Positions 19,607-31,870 of a stretch of DNA of 64,000 nt are shown here, one piece after another. The notes under the pieces were generated by a model. That model did no database searches, had not been told where the DNA came from, and saw only the letters and a list, made by a program, of their open reading frames with translations. A program made the translations under genes and the position numbers. Position 1 is the first letter of the stretch; the number at the start of each line of letters is the position of its first letter. Source of the DNA: Adiantum capillus-veneris (taxonomy: Eukaryota; Streptophyta; Polypodiopsida; Polypodiales; Pteridaceae); the NCBI GenBank assembly GCA_014529385.2, contig CM043962.1, forward strand, positions 54,209,905 to 54,273,904, written 5' to 3'.

Positions 19607-20949
19607 TTACTCTAGTGCAACATTGTAAGCATTTACAAGGTTCCTATTATCCTTAAGCCAGGTTCCTAGCATCCATTTAGCATCTTTAAAAGGATAATTC
19701 TTTAACTTAATAAGACATCGTCAGATAATCTTACTGTTTCTTAATACCTTGTCTTTATGTCATAGGATGGACTCAGGTTGAAGTACTTCTTCTTGATCTT
19801 CGATTTTTGGAGGGTCTGGAACTATTGCGCCTTTTGATGGCGCTCCTTTGTAAGGCTTACGTAGGCTCTCATGGAGAACATGGTGCATGAGACAATGGTT
19901 GGGACAACTTTAATTGATAAGCCATCTCATTGATTGGCTTACGAATTTAAGAAGGACCATAGTATCCTTTTGCTAGTTTAGCATAATACTATTGGTGGCC
20001 CATAGGATTATTGCCCAAAGTATGCCTTAGACGAGCTTTGAGAAACTTTAGCAAGACCCAATCATTTTACTTAAAGGCTAAGGGTCTTCTGTGCTTATTA
20101 GCAGCAACCCTTTTTGCCTTGAGATGGATATAACCTCTTTAATCTTTGGAAAAGATTCTTGTGAGTTTCGGCTATATTCATCACTAGTAGCAAAGATCTT
20201 CCCATGTACTTTAAGTAGTAAGGGACTTTTGGATTTTCCCTCTTTAACTTTGAAAGGTGCTTTCCCCACAGAAGTATGTACAATGTCAATGTACACATCC
20301 TCTATAAGAGGTAGGTACTTCTTGCATTGAGAACATTGATCTACTTCCATGACATAGGCTTTTAGTAGATTCAAGAATCGTTAGATTAATTATTTCACTT
20401 TGGTCATCCGTTTGTGGATGATAGGCTGAAAAAGAAATTTAATCTACTTTCTAGATTCCAAAAGAGACCCTTCTAGAAATTACTGGTCATTCTAGGATCT
20501 TTGTCCGACACTATGGATGTTGGAAACCATGATGCTTAAAAATTTGAGATATGAAGAGGGTTGCCATTTGATATGCTTTAATAGTCTTTTTGACAGGTAT
20601 AGAGTGTGTTTTCTTGTTGAGTCTGTCGGGCTAAAACAATCCATGTTGCTTCCCTCAATCAAATTTCCACTTTTGGCATACCATGCATTTTGAAGCATAC
20701 TCTTGTATGTTTACTTTTCATGATAGATCAGTAGAAATTAATTTCTACTTCTCAAAGAGTAGACTATGGAATCCCTCTTTGCCCTGCATAAGGAGAAGTA
20801 TGGGATTCATACATGACTTTCTTATTCTATGGGTGATTAGCACATAGCCTATTGCCATTTGGAAGATAACCATCCTTCAAGGTGAAGGGTTCTTTTTCTT
20901 CCCTATTGCAAAGATTGTAATTACGTACTTAAAGTTTTGGTCAGTAGCA
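19607..20949 (-). pseudogene. Chromovirus integrase and chromodomain (minus-strand copy)
   Basis: On the minus strand, broken frames carry integrase pieces: the Zn-finger end KCMVCQK near 20690, HPQTDDQSEI of the core near 20390-20410, and AYVMEVDQCSQCKKYLPLIEDVY with APFKV at 20374-20250. A GPY/F-type end (NDWVLLKF, AKLAKGYYGP, AYQLKL) follows near 20070-19920. A C-terminal chromodomain at about 19777-19607 has VLRNSK, KLKNYPFKDAKWM and a final ALE before TAA 19607-19609. A C-terminal chromodomain is what defines chromoviruses and is thought to guide insertion into heterochromatin. Several stops make the copy non-functional. The 9-kb element inserted 82 bp beyond the chromodomain stop. Confidence 0.75.
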
Positions 20950-22110
20950 TACTAATCTATCATAAAAGATAGATCATTGTGAGTTGCTATAGACACCACA
21001 TTTACCCTTGGTCGTTTGTGAAAGTGCATCGACCACTTGATTGTGCTTGGTAGCAACATGAGCAATATGAAATTCAAATTGAAAAAGAAATTTTCCCACC
21101 TCATTTGTTTGTCGGAGATCTTGGTTCGCGTCATAAAGTTCTTGAGGCTTTGTGATCCATTCCTAGAGTCCCCAAGAGATAGTGTTTCCACGTGTTTAGG
21201 GCATATAGAATAGCTAGTAGCTCTTTTTCGTATTTTCCCAATACTCACTTTTCGAAGTTGAGTCTTTGACTCTCATATGCTATCGCATGCCCTTCTTGAA
21301 GCAAAATAGCTCCAAGGAAATTACCACAAGTATCACATTGGACCTCAAATGGCTTTGAGAGATCTAGTAGTGTGAGCACACGTTGAGAGATAAGATTCTC
21401 CTTAAGCTTCTTGAAAAGCTTCTTGCACTTTTGCAGTCCATGAATACTTAACGTTATTTTTTTGTTAAGTCATGTAATGGGCTTGCTATTAGTGAGAATT
21501 TTTTTAATGAAGCATCTATAGTATGTACACATACCTATGAAGCTTCGAACCTCCTGTAGATTCCTTGGATTAGCCATCCTTTTATTATCTCTAGCTTTGT
21601 TGGATCCATACGGGTGCCATCTTTAGAGATAATGTGACCTAAATATTGAATCTCTTGTAGGAAAAATTCGCTTTTCTTTTTATTAATGAAAAGATTATTC
21701 TTTCTCAAAACTTGAAAGATTACCTGGAGGTGTCGCTTGTACTCTTCAAGAGAATTTGAATAGCCTGAAGATTTTTGTCCATCGTGAGTTTGAATGTGTC
21801 TGGAGCATTTTTCAGGCCAAAACTTGTAAAGTATCAAATAGAACTTCTACACACGGGCATGGGAAATATATTTTTGATAGTGATCTTATTTAGTGCTCTA
21901 TAGTCGACACACATGTGATATGTGTCGTATTTCTTTTGCACTAAAAGAAATGGTGAACAAAATGGAGAGGAGCTAGACCTCACCATCCCTTTTTCCACCA
22001 ATTCATGCACTTGCCTCATGATCTCCTCTTGTTGAGCTTGTGAAACTCGATAAGGAGGCTTGTTAGGCACTAAGCTTCCTGGTAGGAGCTCAATTGCATG
22101 GTCATCATCC
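20950..22110 (-). pseudogene. Chromovirus reverse transcriptase and RNase H (minus-strand copy)
   Basis: RT starts at 22070 with NKPPYRVSQAQQEEIMRQVH, then SSSPFCSPFLLVQKK and CVDYRALNKITIKN. After PMP the frame jumps to FGLKNAP, losing the region of the first catalytic Asp, and then to YSNSLEEYKRHLQ, losing the F/Y-x-D-D catalytic loop. The thumb/connection piece SEFFLQEIQYLGHIISKDGTRMDP is at about 21680-21590. RNase H relics run 21470-20950 and end with RPRVNVVSIATH. Stops and at least two deletions inactivate it. Confidence 0.8.
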
Positions 22111-22129
22111 TCATTTTAGAGGTAGCTCA

Positions 22130-22562
22130 CTAGGGATGTCATTAATGAAAACATCTTGGGATCCATTTAGGAAATTAGAAAACTCTAATTCCTCTTGATT
22201 CCCTTTACTCCAAGGATATGGTGTTCCCTGATTCATTAGCATCTATGTACATGCTATTTTCCCTATAGGTGAAGTAGATTGTTCTTTCAAGGAAATTCAT
22301 GTTGGCAGCCATGTGGTTAAACCATGGTATCCCAAAAAAAACATCCTCATGTTTGAGAGGGGAGATGAAGAAATCCTCTTTGTCCACATAGATTTGGACA
22401 TGAAGCCTTAATTTTCCAATTAAGGAAGTAACTGAGACGTCTTGTCCCTTTGATAGCTCCATTGGCTTTCAATGCATCTCCCATCTTGTGGGCTTGTATG
22501 CCTAGCTTAGTGGTCAACTCCATGGATATGAAGTTGTGAGTTGAACCAGGGTCAAACAAAAT
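22130..22562 (-). pseudogene. Chromovirus aspartic protease (minus-strand copy)
   Basis: FDPGSTHNFIS with the catalytic Asp is followed by MELTTKLGIQAHKMGDALK, then a frameshift into LIGKLRLHVQIYVDKEDFFISPL and PWFNHMAANMNF. The homologous copy at 57844-58275 on the plus strand has lost the Asp. Confidence 0.75.
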
Positions 22563-24050
22563 AAAGGCATCATGCTCTTACATCGTCCCCAAGCATAGGA
22601 AAGGAGAAATCCTTGGAAATGTGCATCCTCTTTTGGAGCTTCAAACATAGAGGGTCTAGGAGTCTCATTGCGGGCAAGTCTCTTGGGGCAAGGACGATAA
22701 CCATGGCCTTGCTCCCCACACTTAAAACATCTGTGGTCCTTACAAAAAGCTTCTAGCTCTTTAGGAGAGAGTTTATATTTACCTTTGAAAATTCCCTTCT
22801 CCTTGGACCGATTGTTGTTGTTGTTGTTGGAATAGCCTTGGTAAGAATTTTGGGCATTGGTTTTCCTCTTGGCATGACTTTTGTCTTTATTTTCCATGGG
22901 CTTGACATTCCGTCTAGCCCCTTGTTGGAAATTGAGGCGCAAAGAAACCATGGTGTGGTGGATTACTTTGGTGATAGAACCAGGCCGTTGACATACTCGG
23001 CCATCTCTTTGGGTGATCCTGCATAGAATTGTTGCTTTTGCTCGGCAAAGTTTATCTTTTGAAAGATAGTAGTCTTGAGATGTAAATCCCAAAACTTGTC
23101 CACATATTTGTGGATAGAATCATGAGACAGAAGCTTTAAACTTCACCATTTGGTAAGCACTTTGTCCTCTGCATCACTTGCAAGGAATTGCTTCATGATG
23201 GAAACTCGTAGAGTTTTTCATGTCTTTGAAGCTTCGCCGTTGCCACGAAGGCTAGCCCACCATTGACCAGCCAATTTTTGGAAGTGCATAGCTACATGGC
23301 ATAGCTTGGAGGACTCCATGAAGCCCTCGTCTCGAAAGTCCAGATCAAATTGTTGGATGAAGGCCAATACTTTGTTAGTAGAACCAAAGGTGCCATCATA
23401 GGTGAGAAAAGAGATACTCTTTCCTCCCTCTTTGAACTTCTTAAGCTTTTGGGACCATCGGCATGTAGAGTAAGCTTTGCGATGTCCTCCCTCTTGTATT
23501 CTCTAGGAGAATAGCCATAGCTTTCGTTGGAAGAGGAGGAAGGTGAAGAAGAAGGAGAAGAGGATGACCTCTTTCTTGCCCTTTTCTTCCTTTGTTTCCT
23601 CTCTTCCCTTTTGGAGTGACAAGGAGAAGGACTATGGGTTAACCGTTTCCTCGTGGGAGGAGTTGAAAATCGTTTAGACTGTCGTCTTTGTGGAGCCACA
23701 TCTTTGGAGGAATTTAGGGATTCATTAGTTTCTTGATCTTTGGATTCCTCCTCTTGTATGGGAGAGAGTCTTCTTTTGGGGGTCTCATCAAGAGGCCCCC
23801 TAAGCTCTCTCTCCTCTTGGAGAGGAAACAAAATCCCATAAGCACAAAGTTGTTGATTAACTTCGGCTTGCAAAGCGGGGTTTCCCATAGCTTGTTCCAA
23901 CCTAGTAACAAGATAATTAACAAACATGGGGGCATCATCATTAGCACCTTCATGTGCAAAATCAAAGTTATCAATGTTCATTCTACTCTCTTGGTTATTG
24001 TCAGCTATGTTAATTAAACTTATGTGTTTACTTAGTGTATGCTTTGGCAA
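22514..24050 (-). pseudogene. Chromovirus gag (minus-strand copy)
   Basis: Two main open pieces: 24050-23292 (252 codons) with an N-terminal segment, a Ser/Arg-rich patch (RSSSSPSSSPSSSS) and the start of capsid; and 23092-22514 (192 codons) with a nucleocapsid zinc knuckle CFKCGEQGHGYRPC. Capsid pieces between them are frameshifted. The plus-strand relative at 56381-57760 has the same order, including a CFECGKQGHVSWVC knuckle. Confidence 0.75.
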
Positions 24051-24402
24051 TTCAAAACCCTAGTTGCTACTCCTCTTAGCCTTTGAAAATAGGCACTTAA
24101 GTATCTACACCCACGACTTGAATTGGTCAATTATAGAAGTAGGGGAGTGAGTCTAACATAGCGAAGTTGTCGAGGGATAGCTCCTTTCGGACTTCTTATG
24201 GCTCAACAATGGTAAAGCTGTAGACAAGTCTAGAAAGAATCCATTATTAAGACCAAAGCTACCGAGGTGTGCAACATATCCCACATAGTGGACTCAACAA
24301 AACCGATAATAGATCCCAGTCCCACTTAACCTAATATAATTAACAAAATCAACCATTGATAGGCTACTTAAGTACCTCTCTTCTTAAGCAAGATAAGAGA
24401 AA

Positions 24403-24420
24403 CCAAATGCTCCGATACAA
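24403..24420 (-). other. Primer-binding site of the minus-strand chromovirus
   Basis: TTGTATCGGAGCATTTGG on the minus strand is one or two changes from the usual TTGGTATCAGAGC type. The 5' LTR expected to its right is not recognisable, so the 5' end of this element seems lost. Confidence 0.5.
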
Positions 24421-24842
24421 TTCTTGAGAAGATTACTAATTGAGCCTCGGGCACAAAATTGGAAAGTTTGGGTTTAAGAAGCTAACCAACATGGATTGCG
24501 ATCTTTGTAGAGGGGCTAAATGACTAGGGGACCGGGAAACTACTTGTGGGAAGTATATAGAGCCTAAATGTAAGGTTGGAACATATCTTGACGCTACAAA
24601 GCAAATCAAAGGCTAAAATACTACTTGGAGATTGAAATTGCCAAACTTTTAAAATTTGGCTAAAAGGAAATATAAGAAAACTTTGAGCAGGTGTTATTGC
24701 CTCTCATCCCAACGCCTGAGAAAGACAATAAGAAACCTCTTACACAAGATTCATTCACAAAATCCTTTATATCATGGCATTTTTGTACACAAGAAAAAAT
24801 CAGGAAACAATGAGTAACCTGCATTACTGAATCATGACTAAA

Positions 24843-25073
24843 TGCAATTACATAGAGAATCTAAAACTGATAGCACACAAAAACTTCATCCTCTTCCATA
24901 CACGAGATTCCCATAGGTTGCTCCTTTTCCCATGAAGATACGAGTAGTTACAACGTTCAGGTTCCTGAAAACTACCCAATATCCAAAAAATGAGAATGAA
25001 GGTATAGACTTGAGTGTCTACATTAAAGTAATGTCCATAGCCTAAGAAGGTATGCCCAAAACACTGTTTAACA
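24843..25073. repeat. Direct repeat A, possible diverged LTR
   Basis: 231 bp with TG...CA ends that match 31173-31870 on both sides of a ~470-bp segment missing here. TGGAACAGTCCGATGG lies two bases after its end and could be a primer-binding site. The stretch 24421-24842 just left of it is unrecognised. Confidence 0.5.
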
Positions 25074-25415
25074 CCTGGAACAGTCCGATGGTAAAAAAAG
25101 ATTTCCATCAAAAACTTTTGACACCATACTCGGTACCCATAAATCCCTTGTTAAAAAAAACTCAGTGCTAATAACTATATAGAGTGCAAAGTGAAGTGCC
25201 TGGAGCTTAATCCAAGATTCACAAACTACACACTACATAATCACTAAATACCACCCATTGTCCCCCCAAAGGATTACATTGATATCCCAATTTGTGCACC
25301 ACCTCACCATCAAGAGTGATTTACAAATGCACCATTTATCGGCAACATGCCAAGCCTGGGAACTCATTTGAACTCCATAAGAATTTTGCAAAATTGGGTT
25401 CAAAACATTTATCTC

Positions 25416-26626
25416 CTAATCTTTGTTTTGCAAAATCTGATCCAAACAATAGGAGAGTGATAATATTGAATCATCAAAATCAACATCTCCCATTTGCAAA
25501 ATCTGATTTTCAAGCTCAAAATGCAAGAAATCTAAAAATTTTATGTAAGCTTTATCCACTTCAGACACTTCACGATTTGAAGCATCTGCAACTTTGAGCT
25601 CGGTAGCCATCATTGCATAATTTAGAAACATCTCCACACTCAATGTTAACCACCAATTTGCCACAAATAACCTTTTAGATAAATAAGGTTTCAATTCAAA
25701 ATTAGTTATGAACGGTTCAATATGAAAAAACACCTTGCAAACCATCAAACATTGCTTCTTCAACATCTTCAACACTTGTGGAAGAAGATTAGAATCAACT
25801 ATGGACTCCACTTTCTCAAAAACAACCTTTCCATGATCTTATTGACTCATTTTAGGGAAAAAAGAACCAAATCGGTCTTTGCTTCTTGCATCCCGCTTCA
25901 AATCCCTTTTACAAAGCAATAAACTCTCCTCGTCTTCAAGTAATTTTAAGTTTTCAGGTTCATTTTCAAATTCAGGTATACATTTAAGAACAAATTCAGT
26001 TTTTTTTCAGGTTCAAGTTCAAATTCAGGTTCCTCTTCAAAAAAAAGGAAGAAATACTCAATGTAGGATACAAATTTTGCAACCATATGACACTTCATCT
26101 TGAGCATCTCCAACATCTCTGCATGTAGATGAAACACTTGGAGACCTAATTTAGACTCCATATGCCAAAACAATTGATTTTCTTGAAAATCTTGATTCAA
26201 GAAACACCTAAATTGATCCGCTTCTTCATCAAACTGATTTGATTCAAGGCATAACAATAACCAGTTGGACTCTCCTTCAGACATAAAAAGCACCACCAAG
26301 ATAGCTTGCTCATATTTCCCCTCAAAAAAATAAAGAAATTCACTTTTTGTCTGCAAAACACTCTAATGATAAATTTTAGGTTCATTTTCAAACGTCTCAC
26401 CCTTCATTAACATTCTAAAGCACTTCACGTGAGCCTTTTCTACTTCAAGTTGCACAACTTGGCTTTCAGGAAAAAACATGTGATCTCTCACTTCAGACGT
26501 CTTTGCCTCTAATCTGCCAAACTCTACTTCAATTTGGTTAGCAGAGTCACTTTGTGTCACAACATGCAAAAAAAATCCCAACAAAATTGTACTTGTGGAT
26601 GTAAGAACATTTAAGAAAACCATCAT
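25416..26626 (-). pseudogene. Minus-strand open frames of unknown protein in the 25-31 kb block
   Basis: Three overlapping or adjacent frames (25811-25416, 131 codons; 26356-25946, 136; 26626-26363, 87) share a similar flavour: acidic, Leu/Phe-rich, with related stretches such as QVLKMLKKQCLMVCK and EMLEMLKMKCHMVAK. They may be diverged repeats of one coding segment of the element bounded by the 24.8/31.2-kb direct repeats. I recognise no family. They could equally be non-coding AT-rich sequence. Confidence 0.3.
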
Positions 26627-27090
26627 GATCTTAAATGTGAATTGCTTAACTTTCTACTTTCAATTGAAAACCTCAAGACAAATGCTCCTCATAGAGATTA
26701 CATAACTGCACTTGACCTGTCATAATAACTAATATCTAATTCTCCTAAATGGTTTTCTCATGTTAAACTGATCATTTAATATGGGGAAGTACCAGGGAAG
26801 AAAAAGCTAGAATATTGGTTAAGTTGGCAGATCGATCGCAGTAGGGATCCAAAGGAGGGAAATTAGGGAACGAAAGGGAGGTCCATTTGCAAAAGAGAAA
26901 TGTGCATCAATGGGCTTCAAAGACCTAAGGTTCAGCCCATTAAGACTTCCAAAATGCTAAGGTTCCAAAATTCAATAAAAAGTCCAATGGTCAAATCTTT
27001 GGGAAATTGGATACCTTTGAGAAGACCAAAAAAATCTTTGCAAATCCCTCGATGAAAGGGGGCGAGCCCTTTTAGTAGGGGATGAGAGAG

Positions 27091-27191
<101 letters not shown>

Positions 27192-28168
27192 CAAGCCCTT
27201 TACACAAAGGGAATAGGAGACACATGTCAGCTCCCTAGCCCAGTTGCCCCCAAGGTGCACTCAAATCCTATTGGATGGCCATAGAGGTGGACCAATGAGA
27301 ATTAGGCTAGAGTACATTTAGTTTAATTCATTTTAAAACACTTGATAAAAGAACCAATAGGATTTAATCTCTAGAAGACTATTGGACAGTCTCCCAAGGG
27401 ATCCAATGAGCATTCAATAGCCCAATGGCTTGCCTACTTCCTATTGGCCAGAAGACAAAGGATTCCAATGAGAGTTTAATTGCATTAATTAGCTACATAA
27501 AGATATCTCAAAAGGGGAAAGGGGGACACATGTCAAAAGGCTATCAATTATGTTTCTCAATTATCATTGGCTAAGCTTTGCAGGGTCCAATGGGGTGCCA
27601 GCATGAGTAAATTCCAAGAGGGGTCGACCAAGAGAGAGGGGGGGCTGATTTTGGCAAAGCATTATCACACACACTTTCACACAATCTCATGTGTGAAACA
27701 AGAAGACTCTCTCTCTCTCTCCTTCTCAAGATTTAATGGAAAGCTCATCATCTACTCCAAGCTTGTGAGAAGGGAGGCCTACACCAACAACTCTTGGCTT
27801 TGTGATGCAAATCCAACCAAGAGCCTAGATTCAATGCATGCTCATCTCCTCTACCATGATAATTACTAAGCTTTTCTAAGATTTTATGAGTGATTATGTG
27901 AGGAGATATACTTCTTTCTTGTAAGACTACTCCTTCTTCCTCTCAATCTACTCTCATACCATGCTAGCTCTCACCATCTTCGAAGGTGTGTGAGGTCTTG
28001 GGTCTGAGACCGTGAGGGAATTGATGTTGTGTTTAGATAAGTGTGTGCATGGTGCTTGAAGTTTCCATCTTCATTGCACCAACAAGTTATTGAAGGAACA
28101 TACAGTATTGTATTGTAAAATGTCTCCCTTGATGGGGGAAACCTACAATAAAAAGCCTTTTGGAGGGG

Positions 28169-28194
28169 GGACCGGCTCCATGTAAATCCGGTCC
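28169..28194 (+). promoter_or_regulatory. Conserved LTR hairpin downstream of AATAAA
   Basis: GGACCGG and CCGGTCC pair perfectly around a 12-nt loop. AATAAAAAGCC lies about 20 nt upstream, so this is likely near the LTR poly(A) site. Confidence 0.6.
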
Positions 28195-28535
28195 TCAATT
28201 GTTCTCAATAGCTTAATTTCTCTCTCTTTTGAAGTATTGTTCATGCCTATCTAACTAGGTGTTATGCTTTTTGTTGGCTCTCTCCATCCAAGCACTCTTG
28301 CTATGGTCATTAGGAATCTATTCTAATGAAATGCTCACTATGTTTATGCTATTTTCAGCTACACACAAGTTACTAGGCCATTAAATGTTACACGACCAAT
28401 CTAAAAACACTGAAGTGAATAGACTTCAAGTGATTGAACCTAAAAACTTTTGACTTGCATTCCTCGAAAAAATTTCCTTATGTCATCAAGCATGAAGACA
28501 TAAAACCAATGAGATAAAAGAATATCAACATCATC

Positions 28536-28907
28536 TCATTCATTAGCAACATCACATAGAAATGTAGAACCATCTTCAGGAAAACCCACTTCATTATCAT
28601 CAAGAACTTGCAAAAGTCTTGCATAATCATTAGTCAAAACCATCTGCTTGGCATCAACAAAACCATTGACATCAGGAACTTGGTATAAATCATCAAGAAT
28701 ATCATCAAAAAATTGAACTTCCTTAGAAAAAGATGCACTTCCAATCTCCATGACCGAATTCTCAAAAGCACCAACATCATAAAGATCACTCACGACAACA
28801 TCGTCGTTCAAAACACCTTCCATAACATCAAGGTTTGAAGAAGACTCCATATTCACAATTCGAGTAAGTTGAAGATTCAAATCCTCAATTTGATTATCCT
28901 TTTTCAA
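28536..28907 (-). CDS. Acidic 123-codon open frame of unknown function
   Basis: Starts MKKDNQIEDLNLQLTRIVNM and is strongly acidic. No family is recognised. It lies just outside the solo LTR, inside the block bounded by direct repeats, so it may be part of that element's coding region. Downstream on the minus strand, 29570-29379 encodes 63 residues with a coiled-coil look (LELENKRF, INQLQEEKASLIMKF). Uncertain whether any of this is expressed. Confidence 0.25.
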   Translation of the reverse strand: MKKDNQIEDLNLQLTRIVNMESSSNLDVMEGVLNDDVVVSDLYDVGAFENSVMEIGSASFSKEVQFFDDILDDLYQVPDVNGFVDAKQMVLTNDYARLLQVLDDNEVGFPEDGSTFLCDVANE

Positions 28908-28999
28908 ACAGCTTGCTTACATTAGGAAGAGGATGGGGTCTAGGAGGGCCTCTTTATTTTTCATGAGCTTATGGAGGTGATTATCATTTTTACAAATAG

Positions 29000-30699
29000 A
29001 TGTTTGCCATGTGTGCAAGAATGGTGGGTGTGTAAGAGATATGTAAGAGTGGTCAAAGTATGCACTTTTTCCCCCAAAAAGGAAGTGGAAAATTTAATGC
29101 TTTTCGGCCTTCCATAACTCCCACACATGATCTCCGATTTGAGTGGAGATCATAGATCTAGAATCTATGCATCGATCTCTTTCCATAGATATGCTACATG
29201 ATATGGTTTTACCCGCTAGATTTTAAATTCCATTTTGGGGAGAAAAATTGAATTCAAATAAACTAGCAGTTTTTCCTGTTTGAATTCAAAAGCCGCCCTT
29301 TTATTACTTTCATAGTATTAAAGGTTTGACTTCATTAAACTGCCAAATAAAGATGTCCTCCTAGACTCCGTTCTCTTCCTAATGAAGAGCATCATTAACT
29401 TCACAACAATAAGAAATATGCAAATTGGCTTTAGCTTGAGCCTGAGAAAACTTCATTATCAATGATGCCTTCTCTTCTTGAAGTTGATTGATTTTGGAAA
29501 CCGCTTCATTTGCCAAAACCATATTTGAAAACCTCTTATTCTCCAACTCTAATGAGAGATTGTTGATCATCCCCGCTTGAGAAACAACAAGACTTTTAAA
29601 TTCAGCAAATTCAGGTGCATAACTTCTTTGAAAATCAGTAATCTCAGGATCAGGGACCTTTCATTATGGAACTCTGTAAATCAAAAACCTTTGACATCAA
29701 AACTTGCAATGAGAGGGATTTTGAATTCAAGATCCTTATCTTCACAACTTGAATAACTCATATCCACTTTTGGAACTTGTTTTTAGTCTTCAAGACTCCA
29801 AAAAACCTTCTCCATCAACACAAACACCTTCCAGACTGTCACTTGTGGGATACTCCTCATTAAGATACATAAAAACTTGGTTCATCACATCATCCTCATC
29901 ATTAGCATACATTATGTCTTCATCTATCTTTATACTTCCACTTTAATGCACTGTAATATGATGTCTCTCTGAATTTCAACCTCTTCAAGATTGATGGCCA
30001 ATGTTGGTATATGGGTCTGTATGGGATATTGGTGGCTTCTCTTGCTCACCCCACTTGCATTCTCTTCTTCTCAATGACCAATTCTTCTTTTGGGTAAATT
30101 TCATTCTCTTCGTGCAAAGATGTGAGTCTCTTTAATGTGAGGTTTGGGGATAGTTGGCAATCCTCTTGGCTCTCTTGGCTCGTGAGTTTCTCCCGACTTC
30201 CTCCTTCTTCCTCCATCATCTTTTGGACTTCATCTCGCTTGCTTAGAACAATGTCTCCTTCTTCAACCAACTCTTCTCTTCAGTTTTCTATATATCTACA
30301 ACTTTGATCCATATTCATGAAGAACATCAAAATCAGGTTGAAAAACTTTAGGTGCTGAAAAATCAGATTCAGGCTTTGAAATTTCAGGTTTTGAAACTGC
30401 ATGTGCATGAAAAACTATTGGTAACTGAAAAATGACAACTTGATGATGTTTTATGCTGGAAAAAATAACAGGTTGTTGAAAACAACATTGAGAATCATCC
30501 ATCATCACTGACAAAATCATCAAACTCATTTTTCCTGCTGCTCTAAAATACATTCACACGCTTCTTGCAACCTTGATATCCACTTAACAATTGAGCATGA
30601 CTTTCTCTTCCTATTCTACATGAATATTATGCCACTTTTGTGTATCATAAATAACCTCAAAAAACCAATCCAAATCCTCTTTAGTATCACACATGTCCC
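29000..30699. other. AT-rich interior of the 25-31 kb block
   Basis: Many short open frames, none convincing, apart from the coiled-coil-like 29570-29379 minus frame. FQ- and F-rich short repeats near 30330-30400 suggest low-complexity sequence. Confidence 0.35.
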
Positions 30700-31146
30700 G
30701 ATGACATGATGCATCCTAAAAACTTTGCATAATCTGATACAACTCCCTGCACAACTTTGGCTTGCAATACTTCACATAAAGCTCCTCTTTTTGGCAAGGC
30801 ATACACATGTAAGGGCATCGCCCATGTTTTTTACAAATAGAGACCTTTTTTTTTCTTCTTTGCCGCCAGAAATAAATATCAAAGTGAAGCGAATAATAAT
30901 AACGGCACAACTCGATGACATGATGCATCTAAAAAACTTTTCATAATTTGATACAATTCCCTGCACAATTTTGGCATGCAATACTTCACACAAAGCTCCT
31001 CTTTTTGACAAGGCATACACATGTAAGGGCATCGCCCATGTTTTTGACACATAGAGAACTTTTTCTTCTTTGCATAGTGCCCATGTTTTTGACAAATAGA
31101 GCACCTTTTCTTCTTTGCCACCATAATTAATATCAAAGTGAAGCAA
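30700..31146 (-). pseudogene. Duplicated Cys/His-rich segment, zinc-knuckle-like
   Basis: A block of about 210 bp is present twice in tandem (about 30700-30905 and 30912-31150). On the minus strand each copy encodes SICQKHGHY or SMCQKHGRCPYMCMPCQKEE followed by KYCMPKLCRELYQIM. The Cys/His spacing suggests zinc binding, as in a Gag-like or small zinc-ribbon protein, but I do not recognise the family. The second copy repeats the CQKHG motif internally (31060-31110). It abuts direct repeat B. Confidence 0.4.
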
Positions 31147-31172
31147 ACAATAATAAAGGCATACTAAAAAAA

Positions 31173-31508
31173 TGCAATTTCACAGAGAATCTGAAACTGA
31201 TAGCACACAAAACCTTCACCCTCTTCCATACACAAGATTCCCATAGGTTGCTCCTCTTCCCATAAAGATACGATTAGGTCTCCCCAATCTCAAAAAATTA
31301 AAATTTCTTTCAAAACATATTAAGCGCCTAAGTGAAGGCTGAGTTTAGGAAATGAAAAGACAGACGAAGGCGCAAAGTCAAAAGATAGATGAAGGTGGAA
31401 AGCCAAAAGACGGATGAAGGTGGAAAGTCAAAAGATCTTTGGTGTCCATATAAAAAGGTTTTTCTCTTCTCCTTTATTTTTCCTTTAGTGTTTTCTTCTC
31501 TTTAAAGT

Positions 31509-31585
<77 letters not shown>

Positions 31586-31870
31586 GTTATATCCATCCTT
31601 CCTAGCTAATACTATTGCAAATCTATGTGCTTCGTCATTGCCCGTTGCTACGTGCTATAGACAAGCGCATCGTTTTTGAGAGAATCTTTGAATTAGGGGA
31701 AAAAAAAGAATACCTTTTAATTTTTTTGAAGACATTAGTAATACCTTTTAATTTTTGGGTTCCTGAAAATTGCCCAATATTCAAAAATGGGAATTAAGGT
31801 ATAGGCTTGAGTGTCTACATTAAAGTAATGTCCATAGCCTAAGAAGGTATGCCCAAAACATCGTTTAACA
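31173..31870. repeat. Direct repeat B, possible full-length LTR partner of repeat A
   Basis: 698 bp with TG...CA ends. The middle segment, absent from the partner, has a TATA-like CCATATAAAAAGG near 31449 and then a CT/CA tract at 31511-31583, the same order as in the promoter region of the 9-kb element. No target duplication was found outside the pair, so assignment as LTRs is tentative. Confidence 0.45.
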
